In this document: positions 1-7,764 of the stretch, piece after piece
Layout of the letters: each line of letters starts with the position of its first letter
Numbering within the stretch: position 1 is the stretch's first letter
NCBI GenBank assembly: GCA_929200335.1
Contig: CAKMZG010000074.1
Coordinates: forward strand, 1 to 11,437
Direction: 5' to 3'
Source: an uncultured Alphaproteobacteria bacterium
Lineage (GTDB): Bacteria; Pseudomonadota; Alphaproteobacteria; Rhizobiales; Rhizobiaceae
Length of the DNA: 11,437 nt
The notes under the pieces: generated by a model
The model's database searches: none
What the model was told of the DNA's origin: nothing
The model's input: only the letters and a program-made list of their open reading frames with translations
Made by a program: the position numbers and the translations under genes

Positions 1-633
1 ATGGCTTTGCCTTGTTATGCTGACGAAGGCGCAACTTTAGATCTATTAATCAAAGAAGAGCTAGCAGCCTTTAACCTCACCATTGATAATGACAGCAAGC
101 AATTATTAAAAAGCTTAATCGGCGGCAATCGGCTGGCCTCGCGTGCAGAATTACAAAAGCTTTGCCTCTATACCCAAGATAAGGGCAAGGTGGAGCTTGA
201 AGATATTCAAGCCATTGTCGGCGATGCTTCAAATTTTGCCATGGATGAGGTGATAGATGCGGCGGCAACAGGAAATCTGCCAGTAATGTTAAACCGAATG
301 GCAAGATTGACCGAAGCTGGAACACCTGTATTTGTGGTATTGGGCGCTATATTGCGTCATTTCCAAGCGCTGCATAAAGCAAAAGCAGATATGGTTGCTA
401 ATCGACGTAGCGCCCATGCAGTTGTTGATCAATGGCGACCACCGGTTCACTTTAAGCGTAAGCCTTTGGTTACAAAAGCATTAGAGCATTGGACATTACC
501 AAAATTGGAACAAGCCCTTGAGCGCCTTGAAAAAGCCAATTTTGAAACCCGTAATAATGCACAGCTTGCAACTTCGCTTGCTAATACCACATTGCTTGCT
601 ATTGGTATGCAAGCTGCCAGACGATCACGATAA
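1..633 (+). CDS. holA: DNA polymerase III subunit delta, C-terminal part (5' end outside window)
   Basis: The delta subunit of the clamp loader opens the beta sliding clamp and helps load it on primed DNA. The visible 210 residues match the middle and C-terminal part of the family. They include a stretch reading LLKSLIGGNRLASRAELQKL and, soon after, a VGDAS motif, both typical of alphaproteobacterial HolA, and then the helical collar region with RHFQALHKAK. The full protein is usually about 340 residues, so roughly the first 130 (most of the AAA+-like domain) lie before position 1. The ATG at position 1 is therefore probably an internal Met and not the start. The stop is TAA. ispG follows after 28 nt in the same direction and could be co-transcribed. 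In many relatives holA neighbours leuS and lptE, so ispG is a less usual partner. Identification rests on recognised family motifs, not on a search. Confidence 0.9.
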   Translation: MALPCYADEGATLDLLIKEELAAFNLTIDNDSKQLLKSLIGGNRLASRAELQKLCLYTQDKGKVELEDIQAIVGDASNFAMDEVIDAAATGNLPVMLNRMARLTEAGTPVFVVLGAILRHFQALHKAKADMVANRRSAHAVVDQWRPPVHFKRKPLVTKALEHWTLPKLEQALERLEKANFETRNNAQLATSLANTTLLAIGMQAARRSR

Positions 634-661
634 TTCAATTTAAAAAAGTAATGAGCAAATC

Positions 662-1698
662 ATGAGCCTGTTTCAAATCGCACCGCGCCGCAAATCTGTT
701 GCTGTAAAAGTTGGTAATGTTACCGTTGGTGGAGATGCACCAATCGTTGTGCAAAGCATGACCAATACGGATACCGCTGATATAGATGGCACCGTTAAAC
801 AAGTGGCTGACCTTCATAAAGCAGGCTCTGAACTGGTGCGCATTACTGTTGACCGTGATGAGGCTGCAAAAGCTGTACCTAAAATTCGCGAACGGCTGGA
901 TCGTCTTGGCATTGATGTACCCCTGATTGGTGATTTTCATTACATTGGTCATACCCTATTAGCTGATAATCCAGATTGTGCGGAAGCTCTTGATAAATAT
1001 CGCATCAATCCTGGAAATGTAGGCAAGAAGAACAAAAAAGATAAACAAGCATTGGGCTTCCACGCAATAAGATCATTTTATCAGCTAAAGTAAGTCAAGT
1101 ACAAGACCTTATAGCCACCTATGGCGCTTTGGCGGAGCGCTCAGACCATGCCCTGCATTTAGGGCTAACAGAAGCTGGCATGGGAACCAAAGGCATCGTG
1201 GCCTCATCTGCCTCTATGGGTATTTTATTGCAACAAGGCATTGGCGATACAATCCGCATCTCGCTTACCCCTGAGCCAAATGGTGATCGCACTCGTGAAG
1301 TACAAGTTTCACAAGAGCTATTACAAACCATGGGCTTTCGTTCATTTCTGCCCATTGTTGCAGCATGTCCAGGCTGTGGCCGCACCACCTCAACAGTATT
1401 TCAAGAACTAGCACAAAAAATCCAAGCCGATATCCGTACCAATATGGGCGAATGGCGGGAAAAATACCCTGGTGTTGAAAGTCTACAAGTGGCTGTGATG
1501 GGCTGCATTGTAAATGGACCTGGTGAGAGTAAACACGCTGATATTGGCATATCCTTGCCTGGAACAGGTGAAACTCCTGCAGCGCCCGTATTTATTGATG
1601 GCCAAAAGGCTAAAACTTTGCGCGGTGACAATATTGCTGGCGAGTTTGAAGCTATGGTTCAAGAATATGTCGAACAGCGTTTTGGCCAAAATCAATAA
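662..1698 (+). pseudogene. ispG: 4-hydroxy-3-methylbut-2-enyl diphosphate synthase, disrupted by internal deletion and frameshift
   Basis: IspG is the [4Fe-4S] enzyme of the MEP isoprenoid pathway that converts MEcPP to HMBPP. The N-terminal piece (from ATG 662) carries typical IspG sequence through LIGDFHYIGH and YRINPGNVG, then leaves the family at the codon ending at 1048 and stops at 1093. The match resumes in another frame at 1051 with IGLPRNKIILSAKVSQVQDL and runs to TAA 1698. It includes the iron-sulphur ligand motifs AACPGCGRTTSTVF and GCIVNGPGES. The joined pieces give about 344 residues, while alphaproteobacterial homologues have about 410. The missing segment, around 65 residues, normally contains the conserved RIG(A/V)NWGSL strand of the TIM barrel. 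A frameshift alone cannot restore it, so the product should be inactive. Either the gene is truly broken or the assembly lost some 200 bases. No clear Shine-Dalgarno sequence is seen before ATG 662. Family identity is certain; the cause of the lesion is open. Confidence 0.9.
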
Positions 1699-1727
1699 AT
1701 GTCACGTTTAATCTTTGATCCCTGTCA

Positions 1728-1756
1728 TTGAATTTTTTCACACCACAGGATATAGA
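1728..1756 (+). promoter_or_regulatory. Candidate sigma70-type promoter for trhO-GST
   Basis: A -35 box TTGAAT (1728-1733) and a -10 box TATAGA (1751-1756) are separated by exactly 17 nt. Each matches four of six consensus bases. Transcription would start about 25 nt before the trhO ATG at 1789. It lies in the 90-nt gap after ispG, so trhO probably does not depend on read-through from the damaged gene. This is an inference from sequence only. Confidence 0.5.
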
Positions 1757-1788
1757 AGCCGCAGATCAAATTCAAATGAGATTACACC

Positions 1789-2787
1789 ATGTCTTCAAAC
1801 AAATATCTTGTAGCTGCCCTATATAAATTCGTATCTCTGCCAGATTACAAAGAGCTTCAACCCAAAGTTCAAAAAATCTGCGATGATCACAGTATCATGG
1901 GCACCATTTTGCTGGCCAAAGAGGGCATCAACGGCACTGTTGCTGGCTTTGAAGATGACATGCGCGCAATGCTTGAAGAATTAAAATCAGAGCCACGCTT
2001 GCATGACTTGGAGCATAAAGAATCCTATGCCAAAGAGCCGCCGTTTTATCGTATGAAAGTACGCCTTAAAAAAGAGATTGTGACCCTCGGCGTTGACGCG
2101 GTTGATCCCACTTGTGAAGTTGGCACCTATGTTAATCCTCAAGATTGGAATGCTCTAATTTCTGATCCCGATGTGATTTTGGTTGATACCCGTAATGATT
2201 ATGAAGTTTCCATTGGTACATTTAAGGGCGCTGTTAATCCTGAAACCACCGCATTTCGCGAATTTCCTGAATGGGTGGAAAATGAATTAAGCACCCGCAA
2301 AGACGCAAAAGTTGCCATGTTCTGCACTGGCGGTATTCGCTGCGAAAAATCCACATCGCTTTTGAAGCATATGGGATTTGATGATGTTTATCACCTCAAG
2401 GGCGGCATTTTGAAATATCTGGAAGAAGTGCCAGAGAAAGAAAGCCTATGGGAAGGCGAATGTTTTGTTTTTGATCAAAGAGTATCCGTTGGTCATGGCC
2501 TAAAACCTGGACCTTATGATCTGTGCCACGCTTGCCGTCATCCAATTTCTGAGGATGACAAACAATCAGAATTTTATATCCACGGTGTATCTTGCCCGCG
2601 CTGTCATGATGAGCATTCCGACGAGCAGAAAAAACGCTTCGCTGATCGCCAAAAGCAAATTGAGTTGGCCAAAGCGCGCAATGAAAAACACATTGCCGCT
2701 GATATTGAAAAGGCTAAGGAAGAAAAACGTCGCCAATTGGAAGAGCATCGCGCCAAATCAAATGCTAGATCTGTAACGCAGGATTAG
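1789..2787 (+). CDS. trhO: tRNA uridine(34) hydroxylase, rhodanese-domain (TrhO/YceA family)
   Basis: TrhO makes 5-hydroxyuridine at wobble position 34 of certain tRNAs, using oxygen and no prephenate. The 332-residue protein has the family layout: an N-terminal ferredoxin-like domain (about residues 5-95, with LLAKEGINGTVAG), a rhodanese domain (about 120-215) with the active-site loop CTGGIRCEKS, where C179 is the expected catalytic cysteine and C185 the second conserved one, and a C-terminal four-cysteine segment (C246, C249, C269, C272) that looks like a small zinc-binding module. The last 55 residues are highly charged, Lys/Glu/Arg rich and probably helical. The E. coli protein is about 350 residues, so this one is complete. 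The ATG at 1789 is favoured because the family similarity starts at LVAALYKF. The gene is followed after 9 nt by a GST-like gene whose ribosome site overlaps the trhO stop. Confidence 0.93.
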   Translation: MSSNKYLVAALYKFVSLPDYKELQPKVQKICDDHSIMGTILLAKEGINGTVAGFEDDMRAMLEELKSEPRLHDLEHKESYAKEPPFYRMKVRLKKEIVTLGVDAVDPTCEVGTYVNPQDWNALISDPDVILVDTRNDYEVSIGTFKGAVNPETTAFREFPEWVENELSTRKDAKVAMFCTGGIRCEKSTSLLKHMGFDDVYHLKGGILKYLEEVPEKESLWEGECFVFDQRVSVGHGLKPGPYDLCHACRHPISEDDKQSEFYIHGVSCPRCHDEHSDEQKKRFADRQKQIELAKARNEKHIAADIEKAKEEKRRQLEEHRAKSNARSVTQD

Positions 2788-2796
2788 GGCAAGTTT

Positions 2797-3462
2797 ATGA
2801 GCGAGGCGAACCACCCCACCCTATATTCGTTTCGCCGTTGCCCCTATGCCATGCGGGCGAGATTAGGCATTACTCTTTCACAACAGCATGTTCAATTACG
2901 CGAGATTATCCTGCGAAATAAGCCCGATCACATGGTGGAAATATCACCCAAAGCGACCGTGCCCGTCCTGCAACTCAATGATGGCACAGTAATTGATGAA
3001 AGCTTAGATATTGCCAAATGGGCGCTATCCATAAATGACCCACAACAAATCATGTGCAATATCGATGAAGCACTCATCGCTGAGAATGATGGGACATTTA
3101 AGCATCATCTTGATCGTTATAAATATGCATCTCGCCATGACCCAAGTGAGCGTTTAATCCACCGCAGCGATGGCTCAATTTTTCTTAATCAGCTGAATGA
3201 ACGTTTAACCAACCAGCCCTATCTTTGTGGAGATACACCCAGTTTTACAGATTTCATGATAGCACCCTTCATTCGTCAATTCGCCCATGTGGATCGCGAT
3301 TGGTTTTTCTCTGAAGAATGGGAGCCGTTGATAAATTGGCTTAGTGATTTTATCGAAAGTGATTTGTTTTTATCCATCATGAAAAAATATAAACCTTGGC
3401 TGGATACGAACGAAGCGGAAAATTTTCCCGATGTGAATCCCACTACTCATTTTAGAAAATAA
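2797..3462 (+). CDS. Glutathione S-transferase-like protein with CPYA motif
   Basis: This 221-residue protein has the two-domain layout of cytosolic GST relatives. Residues 8-80 form a thioredoxin-like domain with LYSFRRCPYAMRAR; C15-P16-Y17-A18 is the glutaredoxin/omega-class type of active site, with a Cys in place of Tyr or Ser. TVPVLQL (54-60) supplies the cis-proline (P56), and DES (67-69) is the glutathione gamma-glutamyl contact. The helical C-terminal domain has the conserved N-capping box S149-x-x-D152. Cys-type members usually act as thiol transferases or dehydroascorbate reductases rather than classical conjugating enzymes; the substrate here cannot be told. It starts 9 nt after trhO, and AGGATTAGGG at the trhO stop may serve as its ribosome site, so the two are likely co-translated. 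It ends before a terminator-like hairpin. Confidence 0.85.
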   Translation: MSEANHPTLYSFRRCPYAMRARLGITLSQQHVQLREIILRNKPDHMVEISPKATVPVLQLNDGTVIDESLDIAKWALSINDPQQIMCNIDEALIAENDGTFKHHLDRYKYASRHDPSERLIHRSDGSIFLNQLNERLTNQPYLCGDTPSFTDFMIAPFIRQFAHVDRDWFFSEEWEPLINWLSDFIESDLFLSIMKKYKPWLDTNEAENFPDVNPTTHFRK

Positions 3463-3504
3463 AATATATCAATTTAATATGACTTTTTTATCATATTTAA
3501 GATC

Positions 3505-3554
3505 GTATGATCATTCAATTGATATACTCGCAATTATCGATCATACCATTTTTT
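3505..3554 (+). terminator. Intrinsic terminator candidate after the GST-like gene
   Basis: An 8-bp perfect outer stem pairs GTATGATC (3505-3512) with GATCATAC (3539-3546). An inner AATTG/CAATT helix closes a short loop. CA and then six T residues follow (3549-3554). The orientation fits termination of the trhO-GST transcript 40-90 nt after its stop. A weaker AT-rich hairpin lies just upstream (about 3473-3500). Confidence 0.6.
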
Positions 3555-3612
3555 AAACATGGTCATTGAAACGCAATACCCTATTCTGCCATAGGGGAAT
3601 GCGCTCCTAACG

Positions 3613-3650
3613 CGTGTAGCCTTTAGGTAAATTTACCTAAAGGCTACACG
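3613..3650. repeat. Perfect 38-nt palindrome between convergent genes
   Basis: CGTGTAGCCTTTAGGTAAA is followed directly by its exact reverse complement, so the two 19-nt arms meet without a spacer (centre between 3631 and 3632). It begins 8 nt beyond the stop codon of the minus-strand oxidoreductase gene and could form a strong RNA hairpin or a DNA cruciform. There is no T-tract on either side, so it is not a textbook intrinsic terminator. It may act as a bidirectional 3'-end barrier or a protein-binding site. Confidence 0.85.
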
Positions 3651-3658
3651 GTAAAATC

Positions 3659-4969
3659 TTAAAATTTATCCAGAAAAGCAAACCAAGTAAGCGCTAAGAA
3701 TAAAAGCGGCTTACTAAATGTGCGCCCCCCTGGGAAAGCTGAAATATCTAAATCTTTTATCACGTCCAACTCACTCGTTTTGCCCATCAGGCTCTCTGCC
3801 ATCATACGACCCGTATAATTGGCCATCATAACCCCATGGCCTGAAAAACCTGCCGCCGATATCACCCCAGGTTTTACCTCACGCACAAACGGCAGCCGCG
3901 ACGGTGTAATACCAACAGAACCACCCCAAGCATGGGTAAATGGCACATCTTGAAGATGCGGATAAAGCTCGACCATTTGCTTTCTAATATGCTTGCCCAC
4001 ATCCGTTGGCCATGCACTGGTATAGGCTTCTCGCCCACCAAAGAGCAGGCGGTTATCCTTTGTTTTTCTATAATAACGCAGCATAAACCGACTGTCATCC
4101 ACAGAATGCTTTTCTGGTAAAACATTCAACTCATCACCCAATGGCTCTGTTGCTCCAATGAAAGATTGAATGGGTAAAACATGACGCGCCGTCACAGGCT
4201 CTAAGTCATCGCCATAGGCATTGGTTGCCATGATGCAATTTTGCGCAGTGATCGTACCCTTAGCTGTTTTCACCTTAATAACGGTTTCGCCCGATGCCGA
4301 TTTTGTACTTTCTATACCAGTCGCTTTGGTATTCTCGCACATCTTCGCACCAGCATTAGATGCAGATTTAGCCAATCCAACCACATATTTCATTGGATGA
4401 ATATGGCCTGTACCTTGATCTAAAGCCCCGCCATGATAAAGGTCTGTGCCTAGCAATTCAGAAGTTTTTGCTTTATCAATGAATGAAATCTTATCATAGT
4501 CGTATTTTTCATTCATCACAGCAATAAATTGCTTTTCCTCTTCCACATCCCGCGCCTTATAAAGACATGAGATTTGGCCTGGCAAATAATCATATTCAAA
4601 ATTATTTTCACCTGCGATATCATGTAGATTTTGCTTAGCATTCTCAGCAATTTGAAACAAAGCTTTGGCGCGCTCAAAGCCAAACTGTTCTTCCAGCTCA
4701 ACAACACCATACCGCTGCCCTGTACCTATCTGACCCCCATTGCGCCCAGAAGCCCCATCGCCAAACCGATAAGCTTCAATTAACACAACCGATGAGCCAC
4801 CTTTGGCCAAATGATAGGCTGCAGACAAGCCACAAAATCCACCGCCAATGACAACCACATCACATTGGACATCATCCTCAAGAGCAGAATAAACTGGGCG
4901 TTCACTAAGGCTATCTTCATACCAACTAACACTTGGAGAAATTGGTGATTTATATGTACTATTCAACAT
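3659..4969 (-). CDS. puuB: FAD-dependent amine oxidoreductase, gamma-glutamylputrescine oxidase type
   Basis: PuuB oxidises gamma-glutamylputrescine to the aldehyde and releases ammonia and hydrogen peroxide, the second step of the gamma-glutamylated polyamine pathway. The 436-residue protein begins with the SWYEDS segment typical of this group. A Rossmann FAD-binding motif follows (VVVIGGGFCGLSAAYHLA, about 38-55), then GASGRNGGQIGTG (72-84), a DAO-type substrate domain, and the C-terminal FAD motif GFSGHGV (374-380). The hydrophobic tail PLLFLALTWFAFLDKF is also family-typical and is not a separate membrane anchor. It starts 9 nt after the stop of the ligase gene, with the ribosome site GAGGAT overlapping that stop, so the two are tightly coupled. 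The partner strongly supports a Puu-like role. The actual amine (putrescine or another small amine) cannot be read from the sequence, and close DAO relatives oxidise other substrates. Confidence 0.8.
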   Translation of the reverse strand: MLNSTYKSPISPSVSWYEDSLSERPVYSALEDDVQCDVVVIGGGFCGLSAAYHLAKGGSSVVLIEAYRFGDGASGRNGGQIGTGQRYGVVELEEQFGFERAKALFQIAENAKQNLHDIAGENNFEYDYLPGQISCLYKARDVEEEKQFIAVMNEKYDYDKISFIDKAKTSELLGTDLYHGGALDQGTGHIHPMKYVVGLAKSASNAGAKMCENTKATGIESTKSASGETVIKVKTAKGTITAQNCIMATNAYGDDLEPVTARHVLPIQSFIGATEPLGDELNVLPEKHSVDDSRFMLRYYRKTKDNRLLFGGREAYTSAWPTDVGKHIRKQMVELYPHLQDVPFTHAWGGSVGITPSRLPFVREVKPGVISAAGFSGHGVMMANYTGRMMAESLMGKTSELDVIKDLDISAFPGGRTFSKPLLFLALTWFAFLDKF

Positions 4970-4978
4970 TTTTATCCT

Positions 4979-6406
4979 CTACGCATTAAGCACTAAATAT
5001 TGACGTTCCCACGGGCTAATTACCTCCATAAAGGTTTCAAATTCGGCTCGCTTAATGGCTGAATAAGTATGAACAAATTTTGAAGAAAATACCTCTTGCA
5101 GTTTTTCTTCCTGTTCAAATATAGAGACCGCATCCAAAAGACCTCTTGGCAGATCAATGCTATCCTCATTTGCGGAAGTCATTATAGGTTCATCAGGCTT
5201 AATCTTTTCCATCATGCCCAAATAACCACAAACCAGCGATGCTGCTAAGGCTAAGTAGGGGTTTGCATCTGATGATGGAATGCGGTTTTCAACCCGCCTT
5301 GCAGCAGGGCCAGATTCTGGCACCCGAAGACCTGTTGTGCGATTATCATACCCCCATTTTACATTGACAGGCGCAGAAACTCCTCTCGTCAAACGGCGGT
5401 AGGAATTCACATAAGGCGCCATCATTACAAGGGTAGAAGGCAAATAACGCTGCAAACCACCAATAAAATGATAAAAAGCATCCGATGCCTCGCCATCTGC
5501 TTTAGAGAAAATATTCTTGCCCGTCTCAGCATCCACAATGGATTGGTGAATATGCATAGCTGAACCCGGTTGGTTTTGTATCGGTTTAGCCATAAAGGTT
5601 GCATACATATTATGCTTTAAAGCAGCTTCACGGATGGTACGTTTAAAGAAAAACACCTGATCGGCAAGCGCCATGGGATCACCATGGTTAAGGTTAATCT
5701 CTAATTGCGCTGCACCTTCTTCGTGAATAAGGGTTTCAATTTCTAAACCTTGGGCTTCCGAAAAATGGTAAATGTCATCAATCAAATCATCGAACTCATT
5801 AACCCCAGACATAGTATAGCCTTGGCCTGCTGAAATCGTACGCCCTGAACGTCCAACGGGAGGTTGCAGCGGTTCATCAGGATCAGAATTCATTTTCACT
5901 AAATAAAATTCGATTTCTGGTGCTGCAATACATTTCCAACCTTGATCAGCATAAAGTTTCATAATGTTTTTCAATACATTACGCGGCGTATAGGTAATCT
6001 CGCCGCCCTTTGAGCTAACCACATCGCAAATCACTTGTGCAGTAGGATCGCTCTCCCACGGCACAGAGCGTAGAGTAGATAGATCTGGGATTAGTCTTAT
6101 ATCGCCATCAAGGGGATCATAGGTAAAATTTTCATCATTTTCAGGGTATTCCCCAGAAATTGTCTGGAGAAAAACAGATCCTGGCAAGGCTAAGGCTGAA
6201 CTGTCTAAAAATTTTCGGCTGGGCATCATTTTGCCCCGCGGTACGCCTGCCAGGTCGGGCGTAATACATTCGACATCTTCGATGCCGCGATAAGCGAGCC
6301 ATTCGCGCGCTTGATCAAAGTTCTCCACACCATAGGCGCGGGTCACATAATCTGGTGTTTTTAAAATTTGCTTCTTTTTCTTAGTTTTCTTTTTATCACT
6401 TGACAT
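4979..6406 (-). CDS. puuA: Glutamine synthetase-family gamma-glutamyl-amine ligase (glutamate-putrescine ligase type)
   Basis: This 475-residue protein belongs to the glutamine synthetase superfamily and probably joins glutamate to an amine using ATP. The N-terminal beta-grasp part is followed by the catalytic domain. Seen are the metal and glutamate ligand motifs EIEFYLV (E164, E166), EEGAAQLEIN (229-238), GSAMHIHQS (281-289), NSYRRLTRG (334-342) and RVENR (371-375). At the place where bacterial GlnA carries the adenylylated Tyr in NLYDLP, this protein has SIDLP (416-420) and no Tyr, so it should escape adenylylation control. Together with the PuuB-type oxidase behind it, this argues for amine catabolism and not ammonium assimilation. 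The first 15 residues are a lysine-rich patch (KKKTKKKKQ). ATG 6406 is supported by GAGGAT upstream. It follows coaA by 31 nt. The substrate could be putrescine, ethanolamine or another small amine. Confidence 0.8.
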   Translation of the reverse strand: MSSDKKKTKKKKQILKTPDYVTRAYGVENFDQAREWLAYRGIEDVECITPDLAGVPRGKMMPSRKFLDSSALALPGSVFLQTISGEYPENDENFTYDPLDGDIRLIPDLSTLRSVPWESDPTAQVICDVVSSKGGEITYTPRNVLKNIMKLYADQGWKCIAAPEIEFYLVKMNSDPDEPLQPPVGRSGRTISAGQGYTMSGVNEFDDLIDDIYHFSEAQGLEIETLIHEEGAAQLEINLNHGDPMALADQVFFFKRTIREAALKHNMYATFMAKPIQNQPGSAMHIHQSIVDAETGKNIFSKADGEASDAFYHFIGGLQRYLPSTLVMMAPYVNSYRRLTRGVSAPVNVKWGYDNRTTGLRVPESGPAARRVENRIPSSDANPYLALAASLVCGYLGMMEKIKPDEPIMTSANEDSIDLPRGLLDAVSIFEQEEKLQEVFSSKFVHTYSAIKRAEFETFMEVISPWERQYLVLNA

Positions 6407-6437
6407 AAATCCTCAATATTGTTGTTTCAGTTCTGGG

Positions 6438-7403
6438 TTATAGTTTTCTCAGTTTCACCTGATTAACATGGTGATTGCTTGCTTTATGCAAAATCACATC
6501 TGCGCGTTGCCTCGTAGGCAATATGTTTTGGCGCAAATTCTTTAAGTTTGTATTTTCCCAAATTGAACGGGCAATCTCTCTTGCCTCTTTATCGGAAATT
6601 AGAGAAAATTTATGAAAATAGGCTGCTGGATCACGAAAAGCCGTATCCCGCAATTGCATGAAGCGTTCAAGATACCAGTGCTCGATGTCCTGCACTTCCG
6701 CATCAATATAGATGGAAAAATCAAAGAAATCAGAAACAAATGGAATGGAATCACCATGCTCTGGCATTTCACTCACTTGCAAAACATTGATGCCTTCAAA
6801 GATCAAAATGTCAGGTTGATCAACTTCAACATATTGTTCAGGTAAAATATCATAGGTGAAGTGAGAATAAAGCGGAGCCTTAATCTTTTGCTTACCTGCT
6901 TTTACCTTGGTTAAGAAATCTAAAATTTTTGCTCTATCATAGCTTTCAGGAAAACCTTTACGCTCCATCAAGCCTTCTTTTTCCAACTGCGCATTGGGCT
7001 TTAAAAAACCATCAGTGGTAATTAATTCAACCTTAGGGCTAGCAGGCCAGCGTTTTAATAATTCGCGCAAAATACGTGATGCGGTTGATTTTCCAACAGC
7101 CACAGAACCTGCAACCCCAATCACAAATGGCGTTTTATTGCCATTCAAGTTCAAAAATTCACGGCGCTGGGCAAACAAATTTTGCTCAGCCTGAACATGG
7201 GTATCTAACAGCCGCGATAATGAGAGATAAATAGCTTCAACTTCTGGCAAGGCAATCGGATCATTTAAGGCACGTAAGCGCTTCACCTCTTCTTCAGTTA
7301 ACGTGAGTGGAGTATCAGCGCGAAAATCTGCCCATTCTGCAGCAGAAAAAATCAAATAGGGTGAGAAGTTCTGAGTATCTAAATTATTTATTGGTTTATT
7401 CAT
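6438..7403 (-). CDS. coaA: Type I pantothenate kinase
   Basis: CoaA phosphorylates pantothenate with ATP, the first and usually feedback-controlled step of coenzyme A synthesis in the cytosol. The 321-residue length agrees with the family (E. coli 316). The P-loop is GSVAVGKST (99-107) with K105. It is followed by the family stretches LITTDGFL, GFPESYD, PLYSHFTYDI and DILIFEGINVLQ, and by a C-terminal half rich in aromatic residues (IYIDAEVQDIEHWYLERFMQ), all characteristic of the prokaryotic type I enzyme and not of type II or III. It starts 19 nt after hisE; the hisE-coaA order is well known in Hyphomicrobiales. The ribosome site is weak, and a perfect 8-bp hairpin spans the hisE stop just upstream, so translation may be modest or coupled. 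ATG 7403 is the only good start before the conserved region. Confidence 0.95.
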   Translation of the reverse strand: MNKPINNLDTQNFSPYLIFSAAEWADFRADTPLTLTEEEVKRLRALNDPIALPEVEAIYLSLSRLLDTHVQAEQNLFAQRREFLNLNGNKTPFVIGVAGSVAVGKSTASRILRELLKRWPASPKVELITTDGFLKPNAQLEKEGLMERKGFPESYDRAKILDFLTKVKAGKQKIKAPLYSHFTYDILPEQYVEVDQPDILIFEGINVLQVSEMPEHGDSIPFVSDFFDFSIYIDAEVQDIEHWYLERFMQLRDTAFRDPAAYFHKFSLISDKEAREIARSIWENTNLKNLRQNILPTRQRADVILHKASNHHVNQVKLRKL

Positions 7404-7414
7404 GATTTTTCAAA

Positions 7415-7435
7415 TCGCAAAATTACGTTTTGCGA
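7415..7435 (-). promoter_or_regulatory. Intercistronic hairpin over the hisE stop codon
   Basis: TCGCAAAA (7415-7422) pairs perfectly with TTTTGCGA (7428-7435) around a 5-nt loop that contains the hisE stop. It lies 11 nt before the coaA start codon on the minus-strand transcript. There is no good T-tract, so it is more likely to affect mRNA stability or coaA translation than to terminate. A function is inferred only. Confidence 0.4.
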
Positions 7436-7746
7436 GAAGCCTTTTCAGCCAAACCTGATTGTGAGGTACGCTCTGCTAAAACATCCAATACATCAACCAA
7501 TGGAATGTTTTTAGCAGCTAACAACACCATGAGATGATATATAACATCAGCAGCTTCATTTTTTACTTCATCATTCTGCTTAATATTGCTAGCAACAATT
7601 AATTCGATGGCCTCCTCACCAAATTTCTCAGAAATTTTGGCGACACCCTTCTCTATAAGCTGCGCAGTATAAGAACTGCCATCTTCAACCGATGAACGTT
7701 CCTTCACAATTTTTTCAAGCTGCTTTAGGTTAAACCCCTCAGCCAT
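7423..7746 (-). CDS. hisE: Phosphoribosyl-ATP pyrophosphatase
   Basis: HisE hydrolyses phosphoribosyl-ATP to phosphoribosyl-AMP and pyrophosphate, the second step of histidine synthesis. The 107-residue protein is the size of a stand-alone enzyme (not a HisIE fusion). It shows the all-alpha NTP-pyrophosphatase pattern: EKFGEEAIELIVA (40-52) with the metal-binding glutamates E44, E45 and E48, and NEAADVIYHLMVLL (63-76) with E64 and D67. It begins 18 nt after hisF and has a good ribosome site, GGAGAG, 6 nt before the ATG. The C-terminal residues are basic and variable. hisF upstream and coaA downstream give the order usual for Hyphomicrobiales. Confidence 0.95.
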   Translation of the reverse strand: MAEGFNLKQLEKIVKERSSVEDGSSYTAQLIEKGVAKISEKFGEEAIELIVASNIKQNDEVKNEAADVIYHLMVLLAAKNIPLVDVLDVLAERTSQSGLAEKASRKT

Positions 7747-7764
7747 TTTATCTCTCCAGATTAT

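Noticed and set aside
1..3. ATG at the first base as the holA start
   Set aside because: The family needs about 130 more residues upstream, so this is an internal Met at the cut edge.
1031..1048. Programmed frameshift at the A6 run in ispG
   Set aside because: A slip would fix the frame but not the roughly 65 missing residues, so it cannot yield a normal enzyme.
3463..3658. CRISPR-like or direct repeat array
   Set aside because: The elements are separate dyads of different sequence, with no repeated spacer pattern.
3932..4423. Open frames opposite the oxidoreductase gene
   Set aside because: They are antisense to a well-supported gene, have no recognisable domain and no ribosome site.
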